NCBI GenBank assembly: GCA_023248785.1
Contig: JAHFDX010000113.1
Span: 1-9,014, forward strand
Length of the DNA stretch: 9,014 nt
Source of the DNA: Myxococcales bacterium
GTDB lineage: Bacteria; Myxococcota_A; Polyangia; Polyangiales; Polyangiaceae
Direction of reading: 5' to 3'
The notes under the pieces were generated by a model. That model saw only the letters and a list, made by a program, of their open reading frames with translations. It was not told the origin of the DNA and ran no database searches. Below are positions 1 through 6,854 of the stretch, piece by piece (the first letter of the stretch is position 1; each line of letters begins with the position of its first letter). The translations under genes were made by a program, and so were the position numbers.

Positions 1-856
1 TAATCGCCAACATGCCGATGATGCGAATCACGAACTGGGCGCTCGAGGGCAACGCAATAGCAAGCAACGTGCGAAGGCGTTCGCGATCGGGACCGCGGTC
101 TGTCGCTGGCGGGCGGACCATCGGAAACCGCCGAATGAGCAGGTACACGATCGGTCCGAGCACCAAAAAGCGCGCGAGGATTGTTCCCCACGCGGCACCA
201 AGCATGCCCATGGGTGGAATGTAGAGGAGCGTTGCGTACCATCGTGCCCAACCGAATGCCGGCGGATAGTCGCCGTTGCCAAAGATCATCGCGACGGCGA
301 TCAGCAGGTTGAGCAGATTCCCAAGAGCCAGCAAGAGCACCGGCGTTTTCGATGAACCAAGCGCGCGCTGGAGCGTCGTTAGGTGAAGGAGAAAAAAGAT
401 CGTGAAACCGCCGGCGAGCATTACGCGCAGATAGCGAGTGGCGACGATGGCCACCGGTCCCTTCGCGCCGACGACGGTGCGAACGATGGGCCCCGCGAAG
501 ACAATCCCGGCGATCCCGAAGATCACCGACAACGTTCCGACCACGAGAATCGACTGCCAACTGTCTCTTCGAATCGAATCCTGATCGCCGGCGCCTTGAT
601 GCCTTGAAATCAGCGCACTCGTTCCGGTCGAGATGCCGTAGCTGATGATCGTTCCGATCGCTGCAATCTGATCGCAGAAGCCAACAGCCCCAATCGCGGC
701 GCTCGCCTCTCCGACCGGCAGATGAGCTACGAGGTAGGCGTCGACGAGGTTGAAGAGGTTTTGCAGAAGCATCCCAAGCGCGAGCGGAATACCGAAGCGC
801 GCGGCCTCCCATGCGAGCGGACCTCGGAGTATTCGCTGAGTGGCTCGGCCTTCCAT
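1..856 (-). CDS. MATE-family multidrug/metabolite exporter, partial (C-terminus beyond window)
   Basis: Inner-membrane exporter of the MATE (NorM/DinF-type) superfamily, which extrudes organic cations or metabolites by Na+ or H+ antiport; the substrate cannot be told. Translating the complement from ATG at 856 gives 285 residues open to the window edge, about 60% of a usual MATE protein (about 450 residues). Visible are a first amphipathic/TM helix (FGIPLALGMLLQNLFNLVDA), the family-typical stretch STGTSALISRHQGAGD, several further hydrophobic helices, a TPVLLLALGNLLN segment matching the end of the N-lobe, and the start of the second lobe (LPSSAQFVIRIIG). The start is supported by AGAAGGG at 866-872, 9 nt upstream; an in-frame GTG at 877 is a weaker alternative. 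The gene is divergent from the DUF362 gene. A slightly long Gly/Pro/aromatic-containing linker (about residues 205-230, NGDYPPAFGWARW) sits between two helices. The family call is firm, the substrate unknown. Confidence 0.9.
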   Translation of the reverse strand, partial: MEGRATQRILRGPLAWEAARFGIPLALGMLLQNLFNLVDAYLVAHLPVGEASAAIGAVGFCDQIAAIGTIISYGISTGTSALISRHQGAGDQDSIRRDSWQSILVVGTLSVIFGIAGIVFAGPIVRTVVGAKGPVAIVATRYLRVMLAGGFTIFFLLHLTTLQRALGSSKTPVLLLALGNLLNLLIAVAMIFGNGDYPPAFGWARWYATLLYIPPMGMLGAAWGTILARFLVLGPIVYLLIRRFPMVRPPATDRGPDRERLRTLLAIALPSSAQFVIRIIGMLAI

Positions 857-865
857 CGCGTCGTG

Positions 866-872
866 CCCTTCT
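866..872 (-). promoter_or_regulatory. Ribosome binding site of the MATE gene
   Basis: AGAAGGG on the minus strand lies 9 nt before the ATG at 856. It favours that ATG over the in-frame GTG at 877. Confidence 0.5.
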
Positions 873-1047
873 GCCACAGATTGCCGCCGGATGGCGACCT
901 GCGCGGACTTTGGCAAGGCGAGAACCCTTGAAAACACGGGAAATTTCGCACTTCTCTCGCGATCGTGCGGCTTGTCCAGTAAACTAGAGAGACCCGTACC
1001 CTCGCGTATGCGTTGGGGTTTGATGGCGTTCGTTACGATGTGACGGT

Positions 1048-1055
1048 AGGGAAGG
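1048..1055 (+). promoter_or_regulatory. Ribosome binding site deciding the GTG start of the DUF362 gene
   Basis: AGGGAAGG lies 6 nt upstream of GTG 1062. It supports the GTG as start and places the twin-arginine signal near the N-terminus. The divergent gap 857-1061 otherwise shows no convincing -35/-10 pair on either strand. Confidence 0.6.
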
Positions 1056-1061
1056 TATCGC

Positions 1062-2093
1062 GTGGCGGAAGACAAAGGCAGGTCAGTTCCAGATAGTTCG
1101 ACTGTTCACGGTCGACGGGAGCTGCTTGTCCGCGTCGGTGCGTCCACGGGGTTGATTGCCGGTGCCGCAGCGCTGGGTCGTGTCCGCTGGGACAAAGGCG
1201 GCTTTGGCGTGGCCGAGTCAACCCAAGCCAGGCAAGTGCGCGACTATCGACTTAAGGGTGGTGCCGCCGAGTTTGCGGAGCTCGCAGTCGCGAAGGCGCC
1301 AAAAGACGCGACGGAAGAGGAAATCCCATCGCCGGAACAACTTGTGCGTCGAGCCGTGGACGCACTCGGTGGAATCAAGCGGTTCATCAGCCGCGGTGAT
1401 GTTGTGGTCATCAAGCCAAACATCGGCTGGGATCGCATGCCCGTTCACGCCGCCAACACGAATCCGGACGTCGTCGCTGCGGTCATCAAGTTGGCCTACG
1501 ACGCAGGCGCAAAGACGGTCATCGTGGCGGACGGGTCGTGCAACGATCCCAATCGCTGCTTTCAACGCTCGGGCATATGGCGTGCGGCGTACGCAGTGGG
1601 CGCGCAAGTCGTGCTTCCAGCCGAGCATCGTTTTCGATCCATGCGATTGAAAGGCGACGTGCTCGACGAATGGCCCGTGTTCACGACGCTCGTCGATGCC
1701 GACAAAGTCATCAACGTTCCAGTCGCCAAACACCACAACCTCGCCAAGTACACAGCGGCCATGAAAAATTGGTACGGCGTGCTGGGAGGTCGTCGCAATC
1801 GGCTGCATCAAAACATCGACACCTCCATCGCCGACTTGGCAACGTTCATGCGCCCCACGCTTTGCATCGTCGACGCCATTCGTGTGCTCATGCGCAACGG
1901 TCCTCAGGGTGGCAACATCGACGACGCAAAAGACATGCACACTATTATCGCGTCGGTCGACCAGGTCGCTATCGATGCGTACGGCGCAACGCTCATCGGC
2001 CAACATCGCGACAACCTTCCGTATCTCAAGATGGGGCACGAGCGAGGGCTCGGCACGATGTACTGGGAGAACCTCCGGTTGAAGGAGGTGTGA
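1062..2093 (+). CDS. Tat-exported DUF362-domain protein
   Basis: Member of the DUF362 family (PF04015), whose biochemical function is not established; members often sit beside iron-sulfur proteins. The 343-residue product starts at GTG 1062 behind a good SD. It has a twin-arginine signal: R18-R19 in HGRRELLVR, then a hydrophobic Gly/Ala stretch at about 25-39, so the protein is probably periplasmic or membrane-anchored. The DUF362 core includes VVIKPNIGWDR (K118 onward), NTNPD (about 133), IVADGSC (D157-S159), KHHNLAKYTAAMKNWYG, and the C-terminal ASVDQVAIDAYG block. It lacks the CxxCxxCxxxCP ferredoxin motifs seen in some DUF362 proteins; only three cysteines are visible, two in SCNDPNRC. 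The stop is followed after 1 bp by the iron-sulfur gene, whose SD lies inside this gene's last codons, so the two are very probably co-translated. The family call is firm; a role as redox partner or maturation factor of the neighbour is inferred. Confidence 0.9.
   Translation: MAEDKGRSVPDSSTVHGRRELLVRVGASTGLIAGAAALGRVRWDKGGFGVAESTQARQVRDYRLKGGAAEFAELAVAKAPKDATEEEIPSPEQLVRRAVDALGGIKRFISRGDVVVIKPNIGWDRMPVHAANTNPDVVAAVIKLAYDAGAKTVIVADGSCNDPNRCFQRSGIWRAAYAVGAQVVLPAEHRFRSMRLKGDVLDEWPVFTTLVDADKVINVPVAKHHNLAKYTAAMKNWYGVLGGRRNRLHQNIDTSIADLATFMRPTLCIVDAIRVLMRNGPQGGNIDDAKDMHTIIASVDQVAIDAYGATLIGQHRDNLPYLKMGHERGLGTMYWENLRLKEV
2082..2088 (+). promoter_or_regulatory. Ribosome binding site of the NapH-NapG-like gene
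   Basis: AAGGAGG, a near-perfect SD, lies within the last codons of the DUF362 gene, 6 nt before GTG 2095. It fixes that GTG as the start and implies translational coupling. Confidence 0.75.
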
Positions 2094-2094
2094 C

Positions 2095-4161
2095 GTGCAC
2101 CCGCGACAACCGCACGGACAAGTAAAGCTTGATGCTGCACACCTCGAGCTTGAGTTTTCGCGCACAGGGCAAGTCGACCCAACGCCAATTCCTTGGAAAA
2201 CGGGCAAGGTCGGCGCGGTGGATGCACTCGATCGCCCCACTGAACTTGTGCCAACGATGCCGGGAAAGCAGTCGGCCCTCGATTCTCAAAAGATGGCCGA
2301 ACGCACGCGGTTGCGGATGTCTCAACTCAGCGACGAGCTCGGACTTGGAACGCCGCGCGACCAAGTGCCTCTGCAGCCTTTGAGTGCAGCCGCGGTCGTG
2401 TCGCCGCCGGCCGTGATGGTCAAGCCCAAGAAGGGCGCGAAGAAACTTCCGGGGTCGGGGATTCCGGCGCGAAAAACGATCACAGTCCTCAAGTGGGTTC
2501 GTCGTTTTTCGCAGGTCTTCTTCTTCGGCCTGTTCATGTACTTCCTCTTTCAAACCGGATTCCGCGGTAGCTTCGCGGCAAAGGCCGACGCCGTCGTGCG
2601 CCTGCCACTTCCGGTGGAAGGTTTTTTGCTCGCCGATCCGTTCGTCGCGGCGATGACGTTTCTCTCCACGCACACCGTTTACCGCGGCCTCTTGTGGAGT
2701 GTCGGCCTGCTCGCGCTCACTCTCGTGTTTGGGCGCGTATTTTGCGGATGGATCTGCCCGTTTGGAACGTTGCATCACTTCTTCGCGTGGCTCTTCCCCA
2801 GTCGATACGGCCGTGGCGGGGCTCGTGTCGAGGCGAACAAGACGCACGGCTATCAGCGCGTGAAGTACTACCTACTCTATGCGTTTCTGATTGCGTCGAT
2901 CGGCGGGAGTGCCATCGGTGGCATGTTTGATCCCATCTGCATCGCGGTTCGATCCATCGGTCTTGGCGTCATTCCCGCGGCGCAATACCTCACAGGTCGC
3001 GCGCTTGGTGCTGCCCAGGAAGTTCCGGTGCACGTCATCCAAGCCAGCGCCGACAACACACAGGATTTCCTCGCGCGCGCCGTCTGGCAGAACAAGCAGT
3101 TCTTCTTCCATCAAACGTGGTTCATCGTTTTCCTTCTCGCGGCCGTGCTCTTCATGAACCGCTTTATTCCCCGGTTCTGGTGTCGCGTGCTTTGCCCGCT
3201 GGGTGCATTTTTAGGCGTTTTCTCACGCTTCGCGCTCTTCGGCATGGAGAAGGATCATGCAAAGTGCACCGATTGCAACTTGTGCCTTGTTCACTGCCAA
3301 GGCGCCGATAGCCCGCAAGGCGGCGTGAAGTGGCGACAAGATGAGTGCCACATGTGCCTCAACTGCGAGACGGCATGCCCTGAAGACGTGATCAAGTTTC
3401 GGTTTCTGCCAAATCGCAAAAGCGCGATCACAAAGCCTGACACAGATCGCCGGACCGCTCTTGCAGCCATTGGCGCTGGGGCCATGTTTCTTCCAGCCGC
3501 TCGCATTGCAGACTCGCTCGACGTCAACTACCACCCGAAACTCATTCGGCCACCGGGCGCAGTGGAAGAACGCGCGTTCCTCGAGCGCTGTATACGTTGC
3601 GCGGAATGCATGAAGGTGTGCCCAAACAACGCGCTTCATCCTGCGTTCTTCGAAGGGGGCGTCGAAGGCCTCTGGACGCCCATTCTCATCGCGCGCGTTG
3701 GTTACTGCGAGCACTCGTGCGTGCTCTGCGGGCAAGTGTGCCCGACAGGCGCGATTCAGAAGATTACCGAGAAGGAAAAGATGGGCCTTGGCATAGCCCC
3801 CATTAAGATTGGCACCGCGTTCTACGACGTGGGTCGATGCTTGCCGTGGTCTATGGGCACACCATGCATCGTGTGTGAAGAGTTCTGCCCCACCTCACCC
3901 AAAGCGATTTGGGTCGAAGAGGTCGACCACGCTCCGATGCGCGATGCGAAATTTGGCGCAGATGGTTCCGCCCCGCCGATGAAAACGGTGAAATTACAAC
4001 GTCCGCATGTGGATCCAACGCTGTGCATTGGCTGTGGTGCGTGCGAGAAAGTTTGCCCGGTGCAGGATCAACCCGCCGTGTACATTACGAGCGTGGGCGA
4101 GACGCGATCGAAGACCAATGTGATTACCCTCGAGAGCACGAACTACAATCAGAAGTCATGA
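2095..4161 (+). CDS. Fused NapH-like/NapG-like membrane polyferredoxin (six 4Fe-4S-type clusters)
   Basis: Predicted membrane electron-transfer protein, 688 residues. Residues 1-130 are a hydrophilic, Pro/Ala/Lys-rich extension with no recognised domain. A NapH-like half follows: TM helices at about 138-154, 195-213, 257-275 and 343-360, two CxxxCP motifs (C217-C221 in CGWICPFG; C363-C367 in CRVLCPLG), and two cytoplasmic clusters (C391/394/397/401 and C418/421/424/428). A second twin-arginine segment (D451-R452-R453, then a hydrophobic run to about 470) comes next. The last part is a NapG/MauM-like half with four Cys groups: 499/502/505/509, 538/542/545/549, 582/591/594/598 and 644/647/650/654. 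In periplasmic nitrate reductase systems NapH and NapG are separate proteins passing quinol electrons outward; here they are one chain. No CxxCH heme motif and no molybdenum enzyme are seen, so the acceptor is unknown. The GTG start has a strong SD. The stop abuts the convergent gene's stop. Confidence 0.9.
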   Translation: MHPRQPHGQVKLDAAHLELEFSRTGQVDPTPIPWKTGKVGAVDALDRPTELVPTMPGKQSALDSQKMAERTRLRMSQLSDELGLGTPRDQVPLQPLSAAAVVSPPAVMVKPKKGAKKLPGSGIPARKTITVLKWVRRFSQVFFFGLFMYFLFQTGFRGSFAAKADAVVRLPLPVEGFLLADPFVAAMTFLSTHTVYRGLLWSVGLLALTLVFGRVFCGWICPFGTLHHFFAWLFPSRYGRGGARVEANKTHGYQRVKYYLLYAFLIASIGGSAIGGMFDPICIAVRSIGLGVIPAAQYLTGRALGAAQEVPVHVIQASADNTQDFLARAVWQNKQFFFHQTWFIVFLLAAVLFMNRFIPRFWCRVLCPLGAFLGVFSRFALFGMEKDHAKCTDCNLCLVHCQGADSPQGGVKWRQDECHMCLNCETACPEDVIKFRFLPNRKSAITKPDTDRRTALAAIGAGAMFLPAARIADSLDVNYHPKLIRPPGAVEERAFLERCIRCAECMKVCPNNALHPAFFEGGVEGLWTPILIARVGYCEHSCVLCGQVCPTGAIQKITEKEKMGLGIAPIKIGTAFYDVGRCLPWSMGTPCIVCEEFCPTSPKAIWVEEVDHAPMRDAKFGADGSAPPMKTVKLQRPHVDPTLCIGCGACEKVCPVQDQPAVYITSVGETRSKTNVITLESTNYNQKS

Positions 4162-4815
4162 GCTTTTCGGTAATCCCGGTAGGCACTCGGACATCACGGG
4201 CCTCAGATCGGAAAGAAGCTTGCGCAGGCCCGGCGTGAGCTCGTCTAAGTGACCACGAATTTCCTTTGCACTTTGGAACGCCTCCGGGATGTCACGTATG
4301 AGCTTGCCTATGCACTCTCCCGCGCCGTACGCGTGATACGCGAGCTCGGCGACCGTGAGCGCGAGGGCGGGACCCGTGATTGGCGCCGCGGTACCTCCAG
4401 TAGCCACGGTGGCAAGGCCCTCGCCCTCAAGCGCCCCTAGGAGCGCTTCAATCTTCATCAAGTGGTGCACAAGCTTCACGGCATCTACGGCGGGCTTGCC
4501 AAGGGCCACGCAATCTTTCGTGAACGCCTTCAGCGCGGGAAGCGCCGCTCGGAGATCAAGCAACAGGCGCGGGGTTTGAGCCGAAATGCTTGCTTTGCAT
4601 GTTTCCGCGCGACGAACAGTCTGTAGCGTGAACGACGAAACTACGACGCCGATTGCGCCTGTGCGTGAGGAAATCGCGGTCGTGTTTGACGGTGACGCAT
4701 TCGCTGCAGGTGAAGTAATCCGTAGCGGTGCGGGCGTTTGATTCGTGGCATCCGGAACTTCGGGATGTTCAATTGGGGGGGTAGGGCGTGAAGTGACTGA
4801 ACCGACTGTGGACAT
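4156..4815 (-). CDS. Hypothetical protein, disordered N-terminus plus Gly/Ala-rich helical C-terminal half
   Basis: I do not recognise this 219-residue protein. Residues 1-60 are rich in Ser, Thr, Pro and Ala and probably disordered, with no clear signal peptide. From about 80 on it is helix-rich (LLLDLRAALPALKAF, AVKLVHHLMKIEALLGALE). A Gly/Ala-rich, mildly hydrophobic stretch at about 131-166 (ATVATGGTAAPITGPALALT and following) could be a membrane-associated hairpin, and an amphipathic charged C-terminus follows (IPEAFQSAKEIRGHLDELTP). Three to four cysteines are scattered (73, 102, 168, 211). The start is ATG 4815, with AAGGAGA 6 nt upstream; an in-frame GTG at 4839 lies upstream of this SD and is unlikely. 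It is convergent with the iron-sulfur gene, their stops abutting, and divergent from hemE. The coding call rests on the SD, the uninterrupted frame filling the gap, and the sharp fit between the neighbours. Confidence 0.75.
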   Translation of the reverse strand: MSTVGSVTSRPTPPIEHPEVPDATNQTPAPLRITSPAANASPSNTTAISSRTGAIGVVVSSFTLQTVRRAETCKASISAQTPRLLLDLRAALPALKAFTKDCVALGKPAVDAVKLVHHLMKIEALLGALEGEGLATVATGGTAAPITGPALALTVAELAYHAYGAGECIGKLIRDIPEAFQSAKEIRGHLDELTPGLRKLLSDLRPVMSECLPGLPKSS

Positions 4816-4821
4816 GGGAAC

Positions 4822-4828
4822 TCTCCTT
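4822..4828 (-). promoter_or_regulatory. Ribosome binding site deciding the start of the hypothetical gene
   Basis: AAGGAGA on the minus strand lies 6 nt before ATG 4815. It argues for that start rather than GTG 4839 and is the best evidence that this gene is translated. Confidence 0.7.
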
Positions 4829-4843
4829 GTGAGCCCCACCGTC

Positions 4844-4856
4844 GGCCTGGCAGGCC
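4844..4856. promoter_or_regulatory. Perfect dyad in the divergent hypothetical-hemE gap (possible operator)
   Basis: GGCCTG-G-CAGGCC is a perfect inverted repeat with one central base, between the hypothetical gene and hemE. Its place upstream of both starts fits an operator, but it is not followed by a T-run and matches no regulator site I know. GC-rich dyads of this length also occur by chance. Confidence 0.3.
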
Positions 4857-4905
4857 ATCAAGTTGCGTGCGCGAGTCTCGAATGAACGAGGCGTAAAAAA
4901 ATCGG

Positions 4906-4911
4906 TATGAT
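4906..4911 (+). promoter_or_regulatory. Candidate -10 element of the hemEHY operon
   Basis: TATGAT matches the sigma-70 -10 consensus at five of six bases and follows an A-rich stretch (4894-4901). The matching -35 position (about 4883, TGAACG) is weak, 3 of 6. If used, transcription would begin within a few bases of the hemE ATG at 4921, giving a nearly leaderless mRNA, which agrees with the lack of an SD there. Confidence 0.35.
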
Positions 4912-4920
4912 GCTCGACCG

Positions 4921-5952
4921 ATGAACGATCGTTTTCTGCGTGCCTGCCGAAGCGAGGCTGTCGACGTAACGCCGGTATGGTTTATGCGACAAGCCGGGCG
5001 CTACATGCCGGAGTACAGAAAGCTCCGTGAGAAGCACACGCTTCTGGAAATTTGCCGCACCCCAGACCTTGCGCTGCAAGTCACGCTTCAGCCGCTGCGT
5101 CTCGGTGTCGATGCGGCGATCTTGTTCGCCGATATTTTGCTTCCGCTCGAACCCATGGGAGCGTCGTTTGAATTTGCAAAAGGCGAAGGGCCCGTGATTC
5201 ATGAGCCCATTGCGGACCTTGCTCAAATCGAAGCGCTTCGCGTGATCGAGCCGGGCGAAGGACTGCAATATGTCCTCGATGCGGTTTTGCTGATCAAACG
5301 CGAGCTCTCGGGCAAGTTGCCGCTCATCGGCTTTGCGGGCGCACCGTTCACGCTTGCCAGCTACCTCATTGAGGGCGGTAAGAGCACGCATTTTATCAAG
5401 ACCAAACGCATGATGTATTCCGAAAGCAAGGCGTGGCATTTGCTCATGAGCAAGCTGGCGGAAGTGGTGCGTCGTCTTTTGTGCGCAGAGGTCGATGCGG
5501 GCGCAGATGCGATTCAACTGTTTGACTCGTGGGTCGGGCACCTGTCGCGTGAAGATTACGTCGAGTTCGTGCAGCCGCACACGAAAGCCATTCTGGCGAG
5601 CGTGATGAGCAAGGGGGTTCCCGTGATCCATTTTGGAACGGGGACGCAAGCGCTTCTCGGTGTGATGCGTGACGCGGGCGGTCACGTTATTGGTGTCGAT
5701 ACAACGACGCCGCTCGATGAAGCATGGAACATCGTTGGTTACGATCGCGCGGTTCAAGGCAACCTCGATCCGGTTGCGTTGTTTGCTCCGCGCGAGGTCC
5801 TCCTTTCACGCGTGAAGCGCGTGCTCGACCAAGTAAGCGGTAGGCGTGGACACGTATTCAACTTAGGGCATGGAATTTTGCCAGAGACGCCAGTCGAAAA
5901 TGTGCAAGCGGTGATCGATTTCGTGCACGCGAACTCCAAAGTTGGCGGGTAA
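4921..5952 (+). CDS. hemE: Uroporphyrinogen decarboxylase
   Basis: Cytoplasmic enzyme that removes the four acetate carboxyl groups of uroporphyrinogen III to give coproporphyrinogen III in heme synthesis. The 343 residues match the normal family length. The signature PVWFMRQAGRYMPEYR lies at 18-33, with R23 and R27 at the positions of the substrate-binding arginines. D71 in FADILLP corresponds to the essential aspartate, Y148 in ASYLIEGG to the active-site tyrosine (human Tyr164), and H317 in FNLGHGILP to the conserved histidine. Every key residue looks intact. ATG 4921 gives the conserved N-terminus, though no SD precedes it; a five-codon frame starting at ATG 4907 ends in an ATGA overlap with the start. 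It is the first gene of hemE-hemH-hemY, with hemH starting 2 bp after its stop. Confidence 0.98.
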   Translation: MNDRFLRACRSEAVDVTPVWFMRQAGRYMPEYRKLREKHTLLEICRTPDLALQVTLQPLRLGVDAAILFADILLPLEPMGASFEFAKGEGPVIHEPIADLAQIEALRVIEPGEGLQYVLDAVLLIKRELSGKLPLIGFAGAPFTLASYLIEGGKSTHFIKTKRMMYSESKAWHLLMSKLAEVVRRLLCAEVDAGADAIQLFDSWVGHLSREDYVEFVQPHTKAILASVMSKGVPVIHFGTGTQALLGVMRDAGGHVIGVDTTTPLDEAWNIVGYDRAVQGNLDPVALFAPREVLLSRVKRVLDQVSGRRGHVFNLGHGILPETPVENVQAVIDFVHANSKVGG

Positions 5953-5954
5953 TC

Positions 5955-6848
5955 GTGGATGCGTGTGTTCTTTTCGCGCACGGAAGCGTTAATTCGTCGG
6001 ACGAGATCCCCTTGTTTGTACGAGCGATTTTTCACGGGAAGGAACCGGCACCCGAGGTGGTTGAGGAAGTGCGCAGACGGTACGAAGCCATTGGGGGCTC
6101 GCCGCTAAACCGCATCAACGGGGAGCTCGCTGCCGCTGTCGAGCGCGAGCTTGGCATTCCCGTGCGCGTCGCAAATCGCATGGCCGCGCCTTTCATGCGC
6201 ACAGTCCTTGAGGAACTTTCATCGTGCAAGCGCATTGGCGTTGTCCCGCTTGCCCAGTATTCGGCCCACGTTTATCAAGAAGCCGCTGAGCGCTCAGCGC
6301 GCGAGTTGTCTTTTGACACGGGTAGGGAGCTCCACATCGCGTGCGCGCCTAGCTGGGGTATGGAGCCTTTGCTCATTGAGGCATTTGTGCGCGCCGCGCA
6401 TGAAGCAATGCTGGACGCCAAACCTCCGTTCGCCAGTGTGTTTTCTGCGCATAGTCTTCCTCTGTCCGTCATTGAAGGAGGAGATCCCTACGAGCGCGAG
6501 GTGCGTGCAAGCGCCAAGGCGGTTGCAGATTGCGCAGGTCTCAAGAACTGGTCGATTGCGTACCAAAGCCAGGGCATGAGTGCTGCAAGAGGCCGCCCGA
6601 TCGGATGGCTTGGTCCGAGTCTAGTTCAGGCCCTCGATGCATCGAAGGCGCGCGGCGATGCAGGCGTTGTGGTTTTGCCCATTGGATTTCTCGCCGACCA
6701 CACCGAAGTGCTCTATGACATCGATGTCGAAATGAACACGTGGGCGAGCGATCGCGGAATGTGGCTTCGGCGAGCTCGTTCGCTCAACACCTCGCCGATA
6801 GTAGTGGAAGCTATTGCCAGCGTGGCGCGTCGCCTCCGGTTTGAGTAG
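5955..6848 (+). CDS. hemH: Ferrochelatase (protoporphyrin or coproporphyrin type)
   Basis: Inserts Fe2+ into a porphyrin: protoporphyrin IX (HemH) or coproporphyrin III (CpfC). It is short, 297 residues, lacks a C-terminal [2Fe-2S] extension, and resembles the soluble Bacillus form. The catalytic His is H166 in FSAHSLP, and the metal-path acid is E251 in GFLADHTEVLYD; these correspond to B. subtilis His183 and Glu264. RRRYEAIGGSPL (about 40-51) is the family's conserved loop, and YQSQG (about 200) replaces the usual WQS. Odd: residues 8-11 read AHGS where the B. subtilis enzyme has AYGT, so the Tyr13 position is His9; HGS recalls the N-terminal motif of CbiX/SirB chelatases. The GTG start lies 2 bp after the hemE stop with only a weak SD, so translation is probably coupled. 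Function is confident; which porphyrin is used is not settled. Confidence 0.95.
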   Translation: MDACVLFAHGSVNSSDEIPLFVRAIFHGKEPAPEVVEEVRRRYEAIGGSPLNRINGELAAAVERELGIPVRVANRMAAPFMRTVLEELSSCKRIGVVPLAQYSAHVYQEAAERSARELSFDTGRELHIACAPSWGMEPLLIEAFVRAAHEAMLDAKPPFASVFSAHSLPLSVIEGGDPYEREVRASAKAVADCAGLKNWSIAYQSQGMSAARGRPIGWLGPSLVQALDASKARGDAGVVVLPIGFLADHTEVLYDIDVEMNTWASDRGMWLRRARSLNTSPIVVEAIASVARRLRFE

Positions 6849-6854
6849 CAAAGC

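Noticed and set aside
857..1061. Sigma-70 promoters in the MATE-DUF362 divergent gap
   Set aside because: Candidates such as TTGTCC (972) or TTGAAA (928) have no acceptable -10 at 16-18 bp, so no promoter is annotated.
1218..2240. Long minus-strand frame (340 codons) opposite the DUF362 gene
   Set aside because: It is antisense to a clear DUF362 protein; the product is His/Arg/Cys-rich with no family resemblance. Its length follows from the GC-biased codons of the real gene.
2026..2847. Minus-strand frame (273 codons) opposite the start of the iron-sulfur gene
   Set aside because: Its highly charged, low-complexity product matches the reverse complement of a real coding frame. The plus-strand frame has an SD and family motifs.
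3265..4056. Possible c-type heme sites among the many cysteines of the iron-sulfur protein
   Set aside because: The cysteines follow ferredoxin spacing (CxxCxxCxxxC or close variants); no CxxCH motif is present.
4858..5757. Minus-strand frame (299 codons) opposite hemE
   Set aside because: hemE is unmistakable on the plus strand; this product is Arg/His-rich without motifs.
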